Source: Thermoproteota archaeon (lineage in GTDB: Archaea > Korarchaeota > Korarchaeia > Korarchaeales > Korarchaeaceae). From it: 64,000 bases of DNA. The stretch covers positions 1 to 64,000 of the forward strand of contig JAOZFN010000011.1 of assembly GCA_027492205.1 (NCBI GenBank), in the 5' to 3' direction. The notes beneath the pieces are model-generated. The model did no database searches, was not told the DNA's origin, and was given only the letters and a program-made list of their open reading frames with translations. Positions 16,116 to 25,184 of the stretch are shown here, in pieces (position 1 is the first letter of the stretch; each line of letters opens with the position of its first letter). The translations under genes and the position numbers were made by a program.

Positions 16116-16162
16116 GTAGACGATTTGTCCATACGGGCCGTTCCCTCGATATAAATATGGTC
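16116..16162 (+). promoter_or_regulatory. Promoter conserved with 10644-10690
   Basis: 42 of 47 bases match the promoter of the paralog at 10716. The TATA box ATATAAATATGG lies at 16149-16160, 28-39 bases before the TTG at 16188. The conserved element TCCATACGGG lies above it. Confidence 0.65.
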
Positions 16163-16187
16163 CATCGGCCCTAAGCTCGGGTTCACC

Positions 16188-17331
16188 TTGAAGTCCGGCG
16201 TGCTGCTGGCGGTAGTCGTACTGGCGCTGGTGGGGGCCGCGCGGGACCCCCTCCCCGATCGACATGGGTGGGATTCCCCCAATCTCCGTGGATCCTCCGA
16301 CCACCCCGATGAGCCCCAAGCCCGGCAGGAGGGCCGAGGGTCGCGCGCTGGTCCCCAACCTGGGCTCCGACGAACTCCATGTGCAGGCGTGGGTTGAGGG
16401 GGTTTATGGCACAGTCGATCCGAGCACGTTCAGCCTCAGCGGGGGAGAGGCCATCGAAGTCACGGTCGAGACCGCTCTCCCGCCCAGGAACGAGCTGTCG
16501 TCGGGGAAGTACTTCCTCGTACTTGACTGGGGACCCGACCAGCTGAGGGTCCCGCTCCTGTACCCTGAGCCGGATCAGGCGGGTCCTGGGGGCGTCGGCG
16601 AGACGGGAGGGGAGACCGGCGGGGCCGCGGAGGGGCTTGGAGCCGAGGCGGGCGAGGGGGAGGGGTCGGCGCCGGAGACGCTGTGGCTTGAGATAGACCT
16701 CGGGCTCAAGGTGATCGGCTCCGGATCCTCGACGACGACGGCTGGAGTGGCGACCACCGCCGCCTCGGGCGAGGTGCTCAGGGAGGAGGTGCTCGTGCTC
16801 AGGGTGAACCTGACTAGGGTGGCCGGGAGGACATACCAGGGGGTGGGGACGCTGGAGCTCAGGAGGATCTACGTGACTGCCACGAACAGGGTGATAATGA
16901 CGTCGCCGGAGACGCAGTGCAACTCGACCATCGCGTACGAGTACAGCGGGGACGGGTCCTGGGACATCCTGGTCTACGCGATGCTCGACGAACGTGGGAG
17001 GATAGTCGAGATCGACGTCAACAGCCTTCCCGACTCGACGAATCCCGTGCCGGCCTCCATCGAGATTCCCGGGAGTTCCGTGACGACCTGCGTCTCTCAC
17101 GGCCGCGCGGTCACCACCTCCGGCGAGAGCAGCAAGCTGATCGGGGCCTACTTCGAGGAGCACATAGAGTCGCTGGTCGACTGGGTCGGACCGCTGGAGC
17201 CCGGGACCCACGAGTTCTCAGACTACTACGAGGTCTCCTGGCAGGGACTCGAGGCGCTCCTCGAGTGCATGCCCGAGGACAGGTCCTTCACCCTCGGCGG
17301 AATAGTCACCCTCGCCCTCGCGTCTCCCTAG
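16188..17331 (+). pseudogene. Paralog of the secreted protein at 10716, frameshift after the signal peptide
   Basis: The TTG at 16188 encodes a signal/anchor (VLLAVVVLALVGA) nearly identical to that at 10716. A single-base shift around 16230-16250 then separates it from the mature part, which is open from about 16246 and reads ISVDPPTTPMSPKPGRRAEG onward to 17331. The domains match the paralog throughout: VQAWVEGVYGTVDPSTFSLS, an acidic Gly-rich linker, and CNSTIAYEYSGDGSWDILVY. The Pro/Thr linker of the first copy is missing. Without the signal the product could not be exported, so this is either a decayed copy or a sequencing error in the G/C-rich stretch. Confidence 0.7.
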
Positions 17332-17395
17332 GGACTTGGGGCCCCCTCGCGAGCCCTGATGGCCCCGGTGAGGAGAGCGCCAGGGGCGCCGGCCG

Positions 17396-17647
17396 TCAGC
17401 GGACCCTCGACAGGACCTCCCAGACCCCCCTGGGGAGCAGGACCAGCACCTCTCCGCCACCCACACCGACCTCCGCCAGCGTGAAGGCCTCCGGGAGCGC
17501 GGCCTCTCCCCTGGTCAGGACGTACCCCTCGGGCCTCAGGCCCAGGGCGGCGCAGGCCTCGTCCTTGACCGACCGCACCGTGGCGTCGGGCTCGACTTCG
17601 AGGGTGACCTCCATCCCCCTCCCCGGGTCCACGACCTTGATCTCCAC
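17396..17647 (-). CDS. Small ubiquitin-like (beta-grasp) protein
   Basis: An 83-residue protein with the strand-helix-strand order of a ubiquitin-like fold: MEVTLEVEPDATVRSVKDEA (hairpin and start of helix), CAALGLRPEGYVLTRGEAAL, FTLAEVGVGGGEVLVLLPRG. There is no C-terminal diglycine (it ends VWEVLSRVR), so a conjugating role of the SAMP/Urm1 kind is unlikely without processing. GTG 17647 is chosen because a TATA box (AATATTT, 17670-17676) is 23-29 bases upstream; a longer frame exists but is low complexity. It is divergent from the PIN gene at 17802. Confidence 0.6.
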   Translation of the reverse strand: MEIKVVDPGRGMEVTLEVEPDATVRSVKDEACAALGLRPEGYVLTRGEAALPEAFTLAEVGVGGGEVLVLLPRGVWEVLSRVR

Positions 17648-17676
17648 CGGTCGCACCGGTGGGCGGGTGAATATTT
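17644..17676 (-). promoter_or_regulatory. TATA box and palindrome at the start of the ubiquitin-like gene
   Basis: A perfect inverted repeat, CCACCGGT-CGC-ACCGGTGG (17644-17662), covers the start codon and the presumed transcription start, just below the TATA box at 17670-17676. It could be an operator blocking initiation, or an RNA hairpin hiding the start. Confidence 0.5.
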
Positions 17677-17801
17677 CGTCTGCGCCCGAAGGCGCGTGGT
17701 CCGGTGGCGGCATCAATGGGCGTCGGCGGCCGGCGCGTGGCCGCAGGCGGCCGGGGCCCGGGGACAAGGAAATAAGGTCTCCGAGTCGGGGGAGCTGGGG
17801 G

Positions 17802-18425
17802 GTGACGCTGGCGCCCGTGAACGACCGCCGAGCGCGGGGGGCGGGGGATCCCCGCCGGGGCATAGCCCCGGACGTGATGGAGCTGATTCTGGGCAGGGCG
17901 CACAGGTTGAGCGAGAGGTGGCGGGCGGCCTCTCGCCTGGCCGAGTCGATAGGCCTCAGTCGAGAGCTGCCGAGGCCTTCGGGCGGAGATTCCTATACCC
18001 CGGTCGTGCTGGATTCCTCCGCGGCCTTCCGCCTCGTCCTGCCGCCAGAGCCTCGCTTTGCCGAGGGCGCGGCGCGACTGCTCGGGGACATAGCCTCGGG
18101 AGTGGTTGAGCCAATCTCCCCGACGCCGCTGATCTACGACGTGGGAGAGTACCTGGCCTCCGCCGCCATGCTCGGCGAGATCACGGCGGAGGCGGCTGCA
18201 GAGAGGCTCGAGGACCTCTCACATCTGGTGAGCCTGTTCTCCCCCGACATGCCCCACCTCAGGTTGGCGATCGACTGGAGCGTCTCCGCAGGTATCTCCC
18301 TGAGATCTGGGGTGTACGTGGCCGCCGCCGTCTCGTCGGGGTATCCGCTGATCACCGCAGACGACGTGGTCTTCGACGCCGCCTCCGACGTCGAGGTGAT
18401 CCACCTCAAAGACTACGGGAGCTGA
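17802..18425 (+). CDS. PIN domain protein with an atypical active site
   Basis: A ~207-residue protein. An N-terminal helical region (LILGRAHRLSERWRAASRLA) precedes a VapC-like PIN fold: PVVLDSSAAFRLVLPPE with the first Asp, PTPLIYDVGEYLASAA with a Glu, and PLITADDVVFDAA with the last Asp. The usual YDA-x-Y motif is replaced by LRSGVYVAAAV, so one catalytic acid is missing. It may be an inactive PIN or use another residue. GTG 17802 is 26-33 bases below the TATA box AAATAAGG (17769-17776); ATG 17877 is the alternative. No separate antitoxin gene is seen; the N-terminal helices could replace it. Confidence 0.65.
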   Translation: MTLAPVNDRRARGAGDPRRGIAPDVMELILGRAHRLSERWRAASRLAESIGLSRELPRPSGGDSYTPVVLDSSAAFRLVLPPEPRFAEGAARLLGDIASGVVEPISPTPLIYDVGEYLASAAMLGEITAEAAAERLEDLSHLVSLFSPDMPHLRLAIDWSVSAGISLRSGVYVAAAVSSGYPLITADDVVFDAASDVEVIHLKDYGS

Positions 18426-18599
18426 GGCGGCCCGCTCACCGGACCGAGTGGGGTCTCACCTTCCACGACGTCCCCGTTCCCCGAGGCCTCATTTTTCTAT
18501 GGACCTCAGGCGAGCCTCAGATGGCCGGGCCGCGAACTCCCGGGCACCCGACCGACCGGCCGCCGCTCTCGTTGGCTGGGATCGTCGCCCGATGAACTC

Positions 18600-19105
18600 T
18601 CACCCCAATTCGACGAGTTCCCTCACCCCGACAGGGTCGTCGGCGATGACGTAGTCGAAGTAGCCCATCAGCCTCGGGAGGTCGAGAGCTCGTCCGCCTC
18701 GTAGCTCCAGAAACCTATCTTCAACCCGATGAGCCGGGCCCACCTGACCAGCAGCTTGAAGATCGGCATGCTCATGCGATTCACGCCGTCCAGCGGGACG
18801 GCCACCGGATCCTTCACGTCCGCGTTGAGCGTACACCCCTGCTCTCGGACACGTCGAGCATCTCCCCCACGGTGGGGATCAGCTCGCCGATGGGGTGAAA
18901 GGGCGCGGAGCTCCAGGAGGCTCACGTCCTTCACGCGGTAAGTCTTCCCACCCGACGTGAACTCTTGGTCGTAGAGCACCACGAGCCTACCATCCCCGGT
19001 CAACCACACGTCGAACTCGACGCCGAACCCGTGCTCTACCGCCCTCTCGAAGGCTGTGATGGTGTTGCGGGGCTCTCCCATCCCTCTGTGAGCTATTATC
19101 AGCAT
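18600..19105 (-). pseudogene. Glycerophosphodiester phosphodiesterase (GDPD), broken
   Basis: The N-terminus LIIAHRGMGEPRNTITAFER and VEFDVWLTGDGRLVVLYD carry the HRG...E-N-T and E-x-D motifs of GDPD. The frame then shifts three times: the HPIGELIPTVGEMLDVSESR segment (about 18905-18845) is in a second frame, LNADVKDPVAVPLDG in the first again, and the end YFDYVIADDPVGVRELVELG in a third. The total of about 168 residues is also short of the usual 230-250, so an internal deletion is likely. Several independent lesions make real decay more likely than sequencing error. Confidence 0.75.
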
Positions 19106-19136
19106 GCCGCCTCGCCTTCCGGTGGAACGCGGCGAG

Positions 19137-19469
19137 CTACCAAACCTTTGCTCCGACCGGCACCCCCTCTCCGACCTCTATCAGGTGGACCCTCCCGGAC
19201 TCCTCCTCCGCCACCACCAGCATGCCCCTGCTCTCGACGCCCATGAGCCTCTTGGGCTTGAGGTTGAGGACGAAGATCATCTTCTTGCCCACGAAGTCCT
19301 CCGGGCCGTACTGATCCCCAACCCCCGCCACGATGGTCCTGGACTCTCCCCCGAAGTCCACCTCCAGCCTGATCAGCTTCCTCGACTTGGGGATCCTCTC
19401 CGCAGACCTGATCAGGCCGACCCTCACGTCGAACTTCCAGAACTCCTCGACGTCAAACAGCTCGGACAT
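19137..19469 (-). CDS. tRNA-binding OB-fold protein, MetRS beta-subunit/C-terminal-domain like
   Basis: A 110-residue OB-fold protein of the EMAPII/Trbp111 family: FWKFDVRVGLIRSAERIPKS, KLIRLEVDFGGESRTIVAGV, then FVLNLKPKRLMGVESRGMLV. In many archaea this domain is a separate protein that binds the elbow of tRNA and associates with methionyl-tRNA synthetase. ATG 19469 is chosen: a TATA-like TTATTATTTC lies about 15-25 bases upstream on the minus strand. Confidence 0.85.
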   Translation of the reverse strand: MSELFDVEEFWKFDVRVGLIRSAERIPKSRKLIRLEVDFGGESRTIVAGVGDQYGPEDFVGKKMIFVLNLKPKRLMGVESRGMLVVAEEESGRVHLIEVGEGVPVGAKVW

Positions 19470-19577
19470 CCAGCCTTCCACTCGCGAAATAATAAGGCGT
19501 TTCTCTGGGCGGCGTCAGGGACTGAAGGCGAGGCCCTCGTCGAACAGTTGCCTCAGGCGAAAATCCCTGGGCGCAGG

Positions 19578-20763
19578 TCACGTCACCTCGGGGCCGACTA
19601 CCTGCGCGATCTCCGTTAGCCCGCTCATCTTCCCGTAGAGACCCAAGACCTTCCAGACGTTCTTCTCGATCGTGAACTTAAACCTCGACTCCAACGCCCT
19701 CTCTTTGATCTCTCGAGGCCCCTCTCCCTCCAGCCAGCGAGCCAGCTCGTCCACGTCGCCGAAGGTGAAGCCAACTCCGTGCACCTCCACGAACTCCTTG
19801 ATCGTCTTGTGGGGGAAGGCGAGCACGGGGAGACCGCAGACCACGTACTCGAGCACCTTGTTTGGGAGGGCCACGTCCACATGCCTCCAGTTCTTCTCGT
19901 TGGAGTTGAAGCCGGCCCAGCCGAAGTCGTACTGCGTTATCTCTTCCAGGAGCTTTCTCCTCTCTCGATATCCGTGGTAGTGAATCGGGATGTTCTCCTC
20001 AGCGAGCTCCCGGTAGGTAGCGTCCTTCCTGCTGATTCCCGACGGGTATATGTGGACGTGAATCCCCCTCTCAACCAGGCTCTTGAAGATGTCCACCAGA
20101 TAGTACTGGCTGTCTCTCTTCAGGCCCGTCAGCGTCCCTATGTAGACGATATGAACTCCACCGTGTCTCTCGGAGAGCTTAGACCTCAGGTCTCTCGGGA
20201 TGACAGACTCGGACACGTAGCTGGGGAAGACGAGGTCCCCCTCGGGATCCATGTCATATCTGTGTTGAATGTATTCCCTCATGCCCTCAGAGACGTAGAT
20301 CCTGGCGTCGCTCCCCTCAATGGCGATCTTCTCCTCCCTGGGGTAGACCCCCAGGATCTTTCTCTCATTGTCATCGACGTAGTATCCGGTTGTTCTGAGC
20401 GAGAGGGCCTCGTGGCAGTCGTGTATGATGGGGACGGAGCCGCCAACGGCCTCTATGGCTGCGACGGTCAGGAAGTCGGGAGCGTTGTGGCTGTGTATCA
20501 GGTGAGGCCTGTACTTCTCCACCAATCCCCCTATGGAGCCCTCGAGATTCTCTGGATCGAGCTTCTCGAGGGAGTCAAAGAACCTCATCTCCGTAGCCGT
20601 AGAGTTCGCTCAGCCTGTAATGCATGTAACCGAAGACTAGCTTGACCCTGTCCCTCAGGGCCCACCTGAGCCCCTTCGCGTACTTCAAGGCACGCACGCA
20701 AGGCTGAGGCTGTAGGAACAGAACTCTAAGATCGCTGGAATTCTCACGCGAAACCGATCCCAC
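19578..20763 (-). pseudogene. Family 4-like glycosyltransferase, one frameshift
   Basis: The C-terminal 336 residues (from 20588) form the body of a GT-B glycosyltransferase: HLIHSHNAPDFLTVAAIEA, VHIVYIGTLTG, GWAGFNSNEKNWRHVDVALP, NKVLEYVVCGLPVLAFPHK with the usual E-x7-E-like donor site. The missing N-terminal strand (RVLFLQPQPCVRALKYAKGL) is in another frame from GTG 20763 to a stop at 20575. The two join as GYGDEV + FDSLEKL if one base near 20578-20582 is removed. It probably transfers a nucleotide-sugar to a surface glycan or protein. Confidence 0.75.
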
Positions 20764-20791
20764 GTAAAAGGCCCAAGAAAACGCCCTGTCC

Positions 20792-20808
20792 TTTGATTTT
20801 AAATCAAA
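20792..20808. promoter_or_regulatory. 17-base palindrome at the glycosyltransferase promoter
   Basis: TTTGATTT-T-AAATCAAA is a perfect inverted repeat whose centre reads TTTTAAAT, a TATA box on the minus strand about 37 bases above GTG 20763. Regulation by a dimer at the TATA box is plausible. Confidence 0.5.
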
Positions 20809-20895
20809 TCTCCTTGAATCACGGGGGCTCGAGTCGAATCTCAGCCTGCAGTGTGGAGATTTCCGACTGCCGGAATCGCATAGAACCCGTCTTCC

Positions 20896-21774
20896 CTATC
20901 GAGTTGACGCCAGGGCTTCTAAGAACCTCCTAGCGTGCCTCCTCACGTCTTCCATGCTCATAACCGCTACCTCCTCCAGGCTCATCCTGCCCTCGAGGGA
21001 CTTCACGAACTCGTGACCCAGGTAGTAGCCCACCTGGCTCCTGCCCTCCACGCTCAGCCAGGAGCCGAAGAAGTCATTGACAGGTTCATTCTCCTCCACC
21101 CTCCTCAGGTACTCAGACGCCAAGAAGCCCAGGTTGTCCCCGCACCACTCAAGCCAGGACTCGTCAGGGGCGATCCTCCACACCTCTCCGCCGAGTATCA
21201 GGTGCTCGCACCTGGTGGCGAAGCCCTCGCTGTACAGCAGGAAGAGCGGGTCAGCTTCGAGCCCCTCAAATTCCTTGGCTGAGACGCCTCTCAGGACCAT
21301 GTGGGCTATGTGCGAAAGCTCGTGCAGGATCAGCCCCTCTAGGTCTCCTTTGCTCTGCCACTCCAGCTCCGCTATGTTCTCGAGTCCCAGCAGCACTGCG
21401 TAGCGTCCGCCGTACTCTGTCGCCCAGCCTGCGCCGCAGCCGATCCCCACGTAGATGACGAAGGTCACGTCAAAATCCCGCTTCCAGAAGTCCACAAACT
21501 TCTTGAACGCCCCTGGGATCACTTCAAGGAGGTTCTGCCAGGCCTCCTCCATTAGTGGGAGCATGTTCTTGAGCCCTGGGAAGATTCGCTCTCCGGCAAT
21601 CTCCCTCCAATCGATCCCCATGTCCTCGTAGTTCTTCACCTGCAGCCAGAGGAGTTCAGGGAACCTGGACATGTAGTCCTTCTCCCACGCCTCTACTAGG
21701 CGGTCTGGGCTCGACCCTGCCCGCTCCCACCACTCCTTGAAAGTGGGATAGGCGTCGACGATCGTGTAGGGCAT
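20896..21774 (-). CDS. Zincin metallopeptidase (gluzincin-like)
   Basis: A 292-residue soluble protein with the zinc motif HELSHIAH (HExxH) in GDLEGLILHELSHIAHMVLR and a third ligand candidate Glu in LFLLYSEGFATRCEH about 30 residues later, as in gluzincins such as DUF2268-like predicted proteases. There is no signal peptide, so it should be cytoplasmic. The C-terminal part (VGYYLGHEFVKSLEGRMSLE) matches the helical end of these families. The TATA-like GATAAATAAC lies about 40 bases above ATG 21774. The gap 21775-22029 has no gene; a short plus-strand frame with KVCPWC may be a relic. Confidence 0.8.
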   Translation of the reverse strand: MPYTIVDAYPTFKEWWERAGSSPDRLVEAWEKDYMSRFPELLWLQVKNYEDMGIDWREIAGERIFPGLKNMLPLMEEAWQNLLEVIPGAFKKFVDFWKRDFDVTFVIYVGIGCGAGWATEYGGRYAVLLGLENIAELEWQSKGDLEGLILHELSHIAHMVLRGVSAKEFEGLEADPLFLLYSEGFATRCEHLILGGEVWRIAPDESWLEWCGDNLGFLASEYLRRVEENEPVNDFFGSWLSVEGRSQVGYYLGHEFVKSLEGRMSLEEVAVMSMEDVRRHARRFLEALASTR

Positions 21775-22029
21775 TGACTCCCAGCCTCAAGCCCGTTCTC
21801 TCTGTGAGGTTATTTATCGCGCACCTCGGGGCCCATCTGGGCGCCGCAAGAGCCGCCGGCTGTTGGCCTGCACAGGCCCCCGCAGGAGAATCACGAACCT
21901 GAAGGTGTGCCCCTGGTGCTCCGCGGGTATCCCAGAACCCTCTGGAAGCACTCTCGGATCTCGCCAGAAGTAGCCCGATCCCTCCCGGCACGTTCCCCCT
22001 CTGATTCCAGGAGAGACATCGCGATCAGC

Positions 22030-22488
22030 CTAGTCGCCCCCGGACAGGAGGGCTGAGAGCGCTCCAGCCACCAGCACGATGGGCAACATCACCAGGAGCC
22101 CAACGAGCGCATCTCCGACTCCCACTAGGATGATGGCGTTCGCGAGCACGCGGTTGCTCACTCTGAAGGCAGGAGCAGAGTTTACAACGGCCTCAGCGAC
22201 GAGAGCTCCGACAGAGAATGTCAAGACCCTCAGCGTGGCCTCCTTCACTCCCGACCCCCAGCACGCGGCGAGCACCGAGACGAGCGTGACGGAGACGGGT
22301 ACGTAGGAGGGCAGCACGCCCTCCCCGGTCCACGCCATCAGCAGGCCGGCCAGGGCCCCGAGCGCCAGCGCCAAGATTATCCGGAGTGTCCTCTTGAAGT
22401 CGCCAGCGCACAGAGGGGACTGAGCCTCGCCCGCGATCACCTCAGGCATTCCTCTGGCCGAGATCTTAAGCGTCACGTCCAGGTCCAC
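22030..22488 (-). CDS. Small integral membrane protein downstream of an ABC exporter
   Basis: A 152-residue protein with four hydrophobic segments (IILALALGALAGLLMAW, VPVSVTLVSVLAACWG, VLTFSVGALVAEAVV, LVGLLVMLPIVLVAGALSAL). No family recognised. It begins with GTG 42 bases after the permease gene and probably belongs to the same transcript, perhaps as an accessory subunit. Confidence 0.55.
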   Translation of the reverse strand: MDLDVTLKISARGMPEVIAGEAQSPLCAGDFKRTLRIILALALGALAGLLMAWTGEGVLPSYVPVSVTLVSVLAACWGSGVKEATLRVLTFSVGALVAEAVVNSAPAFRVSNRVLANAIILVGVGDALVGLLVMLPIVLVAGALSALLSGGD

Positions 22489-22529
22489 GCGAGTCAGCGA
22501 TCCTCGGCCCCGCTACCCCGACGTCTGCG

Positions 22530-24176
22530 CTACGAGGCGAGGTCGAACACCCTTATGGCCCCCGCCAGCGCCTTCTTCGAGGCCTCGTGGAGCAGCCAGG
22601 ACAGGCCGAGCGAGGCCGCCACCACGAGCGCGGTCGTCTGGGGCGTGAGCCGCGGTAGGAGGACCTCCTTGAAGAGGAACGTCGCCAGCATGTACGCGGG
22701 CACCACTATTAGCGCGACCACGAGCAGGGCGATGTCCTCGAACATGTAGAGGCCGGTGGGCATCCGCCTGACGATCCTCCTCTTCGAGGCCAGGTAGCTC
22801 GTCGACACCAGCAGGAGGAGCACCACGAAGACCGTTATTGGGAGCACCACCAGCGGCTGGAGCAGGGCCAGGGGCTCCCTCACGATCAGGGATTCGAAGA
22901 CCCCGAGTACCAGGAAGGCCTCCGAGAGGTAGACCGTGTACTTCAGGAGCAGCCCGGACGCGAGGGGTACTAGGTCGAGGGCGTACACCCTCAGCACCCA
23001 CATGGCCGCCAGGTCCCTGGCCATGATGGAGCCGACGAGGAATATGGCCATCTCCGCCACCACGAGAGGGGTAACGAGGGACACGGCGACGGAGGCGGCG
23101 CCCAGCTCGAGGCCGAACCTGGGGCCGACGCGGAGCATGGCGAGGCCGGCCACGCCGGAGGCCGCCAGGGCGATCGCCAGGTTCCTCAGGTGAACTGGGC
23201 TCAGCACCTCCAGGCTGAAGGCGAACCTGAACAGCGAGGCGCCTGGGTCAGGAGAGTAGAGCGAGATTTCCTTCCTCCCGCCCTTGGATCTCGCCTCCCT
23301 CGCCAGCTCCGAGATCGGCCTCACGAACTCTGGCGGCACCAGGTCGGCCAGGCGAATCGTGACGGCTTCGATGGCCAACAGGATCGAGACGCTCAGACCC
23401 CAGCCGATGAGAACCTCCCTCACCCCCTCGGTGATCGTGACACAGTGAACCAGCGCCTCGGCGAGAGGCTTGAAGGGGAGGGATAGCAGGGGCGAGATCT
23501 GCCAGGTCAAGAGAGAGTGCGCCGCCCCTACTGAATAGTAGGCGGCGGCGCCCAGGCGAAGGAGTCGCTCCCTCTCCTCCGCCAGTATCCTGACCACGTT
23601 GACCAGCGTTGAGAGGGCCGATAGGAAGGCCACGGCCGTGAACATGGTCACCGGGAAGAGGAGGGCCTTCGTCATGTTTCCGCCGGAGAGTTCGTAGGCG
23701 ATGGGGAGGAATCCGAAGTAGGGCAGGCTCATCAGCGACATCTGCGCTAGCTCTGCGATCTCCCTCCCCAGGAAGTAGGTGCTCAGTTCCATGGGCTGGG
23801 CCAGCAGGAGTTCGTACTCCGCCTCCTCCATGACCCGGATGGCGGCCGTCCCGACGGTCAACATGAGCAGGAGGGAGAGCGCGAACATCGCGCCCAGGGC
23901 CGAGATTGCGTCCCCCTTGTCTATCCCGGCTTGGAGGAGCGCCTCCCTAATGGACCAGCCTAGGCCCGGCTCCTCGCCCGTCTGGTTGGCCTCGGCTTCG
24001 GGCTGGCTCGGGGAGAGGGAGAAGGCGACGGCGGCCAGAATTCCAGCGGCGACGCATACGATCAGGAAAGCGAGGACGGCCGTCTTGAACCTCTTGACGA
24101 ACGGGTTGAGCACGTAGTTCTTGAAGAGGTACTTGGCCACCGTTAGGGACTTCCTCGCATCCATCTCCTCATTCAC
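22530..24176 (-). CDS. ABC-2 type transporter permease
   Basis: A 548-residue membrane protein with about 12 predicted membrane segments. It starts with a cytoplasmic ARKSLTVAKYLFKNYVLNPF helix, as in ABC-2 permeases, and carries two halves of similar topology; the first outer loop is NQTGEEPGLGW. Its start overlaps the end of the ATPase gene by 8 bases, so the two form an exporter. Substrate unknown. Confidence 0.75.
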   Translation of the reverse strand: MNEEMDARKSLTVAKYLFKNYVLNPFVKRFKTAVLAFLIVCVAAGILAAVAFSLSPSQPEAEANQTGEEPGLGWSIREALLQAGIDKGDAISALGAMFALSLLLMLTVGTAAIRVMEEAEYELLLAQPMELSTYFLGREIAELAQMSLMSLPYFGFLPIAYELSGGNMTKALLFPVTMFTAVAFLSALSTLVNVVRILAEERERLLRLGAAAYYSVGAAHSLLTWQISPLLSLPFKPLAEALVHCVTITEGVREVLIGWGLSVSILLAIEAVTIRLADLVPPEFVRPISELAREARSKGGRKEISLYSPDPGASLFRFAFSLEVLSPVHLRNLAIALAASGVAGLAMLRVGPRFGLELGAASVAVSLVTPLVVAEMAIFLVGSIMARDLAAMWVLRVYALDLVPLASGLLLKYTVYLSEAFLVLGVFESLIVREPLALLQPLVVLPITVFVVLLLLVSTSYLASKRRIVRRMPTGLYMFEDIALLVVALIVVPAYMLATFLFKEVLLPRLTPQTTALVVAASLGLSWLLHEASKKALAGAIRVFDLAS

Positions 24177-24900
24177 CCACGATCCTCAGGAACACCTCCT
24201 CAAGCGTCGCCTCCTCTCCCGATTCTGCCCTACTCTTCACTTCCTCGACCGTGCCCTCGGCCACGAGCACCCCCTCGTTGATTATTCCCACCCTCGTGCA
24301 GAACCTCTCCACCATGTCGAGCAGGTGGCTTGAGATCAGGGCTGTTACTCCTTGGGACGTCATCCTCCTGACCTCCTCCTTGAAGGCGTGCTGGGCCTCC
24401 GGGTCCATCCCGGCCATCGGCTCATCCATCACCAAGACCCTCGGCCTCACCATGAAGGCCGCCGAGACCAGCACCTTCTGGATCATGCCTCGAGACAGGT
24501 TCCCCAGCAGCTCGTCTCTCTTTTCGCTCAGCCCAAAGAGGCTGAGGTAGCGGTCGATCGCCTCGTGGACATCATCCTCGCCCAGCCTCCTCAGGGCACC
24601 CACGAACTCAAGAAACTCCCTCACCGTCAGGTTCTGAAAGCAGACGGGATTCTCGGGGACATAGCCGACCGCCTCTAGGGCCCTGACCCTATCCCTCACG
24701 ACGTCGTGGCCGCAGATCCTGGCCACCCCGGCGTCGGGCGTCAGGAGGCCGACCAGTATCTTGAGAGTCGTCGTCTTCCCGGCGCCGTTGGGTCCAAGGA
24801 GTCCGTAGATCTCTCCCTCCCTCACGGAAAAGGTGAGCCCCCTCAGAGCCTCCGTCCTGCCGTATCGCTTGATGAGACCAGAGACCTCGATCGGGCGCAT
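24169..24900 (-). CDS. ABC transporter ATP-binding protein
   Basis: A 243-residue CcmA/DrrA-type ATPase. It has Walker A LLGPNGAGKTTTLKIL, a Q-loop in VGYVPENP, the signature NLSRGMIQKVLVSAAF (LSRGM in place of LSGGQ), Walker B PRVLVMDEPMAGMDP and switch His ALISSHLLDMVERF. It powers the permease that follows. The ATG is preceded by a GGAGTGGAGAA ribosome site and a TATA-like TTAAAACC about 35 bases upstream, so this first gene of the operon seems to have a short leader. The stretch 24901-25184 has no convincing gene. Confidence 0.9.
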   Translation of the reverse strand: MRPIEVSGLIKRYGRTEALRGLTFSVREGEIYGLLGPNGAGKTTTLKILVGLLTPDAGVARICGHDVVRDRVRALEAVGYVPENPVCFQNLTVREFLEFVGALRRLGEDDVHEAIDRYLSLFGLSEKRDELLGNLSRGMIQKVLVSAAFMVRPRVLVMDEPMAGMDPEAQHAFKEEVRRMTSQGVTALISSHLLDMVERFCTRVGIINEGVLVAEGTVEEVKSRAESGEEATLEEVFLRIVGE

Positions 24901-25184
24901 TTCTCCACTCCTGAACGCCTCAGTCCCGGGGTTTTAACCTTGTTCCGCTCCACCCACCTCCGCTCAAGACGCCCCCTCATCCTCGCCTCTACCCTGGAGG
25001 GAAAGGGCTGGCAGGCCGACTCGACTCTCCCCAAGCAGTCAAGCTCGAGCCTGACCTCCATGTGGGGAAGGACCGCGATCGCGGCCGCAGATCCTCGGGG
25101 AGGAAATTGCTGATTGCGACGTGGAGGGCGCCGCCTGATCTCAGGCTCAAGGCTCCTCAGCGCCCTTGCGCTTTAGAGTTTAAC

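Noticed and set aside
24843-25061. 72-residue minus-strand frame before the ABC ATPase
   Set aside because: The first 40 residues look somewhat protein-like, but it has no promoter or family and runs out of frame into the ATPase start.
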